DNA from: an uncultured Lentisphaeria bacterium
GTDB taxonomy: Bacteria > Verrucomicrobiota > Lentisphaeria > Victivallales > UBA1829
DNA length: 5,678 bases
Assembly: GCA_905211485.1 (NCBI GenBank)
Contig: CAJMAW010000170.1
Coordinates: 1 to 5,678, forward strand
Direction: 5' to 3'
In this document: positions 5,643-5,678 of the stretch, in pieces
How the letters are laid out: every line of letters starts with the position of its first letter
Numbering within the stretch: the stretch's first letter is position 1
The notes under the pieces: generated by a model
What the model was told of the DNA's origin: nothing
The model's input: the letters and a program-made list of their open reading frames with translations, nothing else
Databases searched by the model: none
Made by a program: the position numbers and the translations under genes

Positions 5643-5665
5643 GAAAAATGCGCTTCGCATTTTTC
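5643..5665. terminator. Perfect inverted repeat, possible bidirectional terminator
   Basis: GAAAAATGCG (5643-5652) and CGCATTTTTC (5656-5665) form a perfect 10-bp stem around a CTT loop. The A-tract in one arm and T-tract in the other suit termination in both directions. On the minus strand the loop region reads GCGAAGC, the same heptamer as in the adjacent tandem repeat. The element may close a gene that lies beyond the right edge of the window. Confidence 0.55.
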
Positions 5666-5678
5666 TCGAGGTCAAGGT

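Overview
The window is a chromosomal stretch from a moderately GC-rich bacterium with conventional Shine-Dalgarno sites. A ribosome recycling factor gene, an oligopeptide-type ABC ATPase and an unsecreted GH78-like rhamnosidase homologue are compatible with an anaerobic, gut-type, carbohydrate-degrading bacterium, perhaps of the Lentisphaerota/PVC kind. That placement is a weak inference, because no phylogenetic marker was compared.

Layout, left to right. Positions 1-530 (+) are the 3' end of an FtsX/MacB-type ABC permease gene. Positions 540-1499 (+) follow at once with an OppF/DppF-type ATPase whose ribosome binding site overlaps the permease stop. A 127-bp gap carries a good sigma70-type promoter for frr (1627-2190, +), which closes with a strong intrinsic terminator (2207-2250). 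A 405-bp low-complexity stretch (2251-2655) holds G-runs, a 10-bp inverted repeat and a possible 23-codon leader ORF, but no convincing full-size gene. At 2656 (+) begins a DUF1848-family gene. It matches the family up to about 3297 and then loses the C-terminal cysteine cluster; its frame stays open to 4935, antisense to the next gene. Positions 3376-5400 (-; alternative start 5454) encode a GH78/alpha-L-rhamnosidase-like six-hairpin glycosidase. Upstream of it lie a possible promoter and, at 5543-5665, a cluster of small hairpins: three 20-bp tandem units each containing GCGAAGC, flanked by two longer inverted repeats.

The genes do not form one pathway. The transporter pair may be an operon, frr is a self-contained housekeeping unit, and the DUF1848 remnant and the glycosidase are convergent and look like accessory DNA joined by a rearrangement near 3300-3375. 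No clearly new biological system was found. The points most worth a second look are the GCGAAGC mini-hairpin array, the truncated DUF1848 gene and the variant catalytic motif of the glycosidase.
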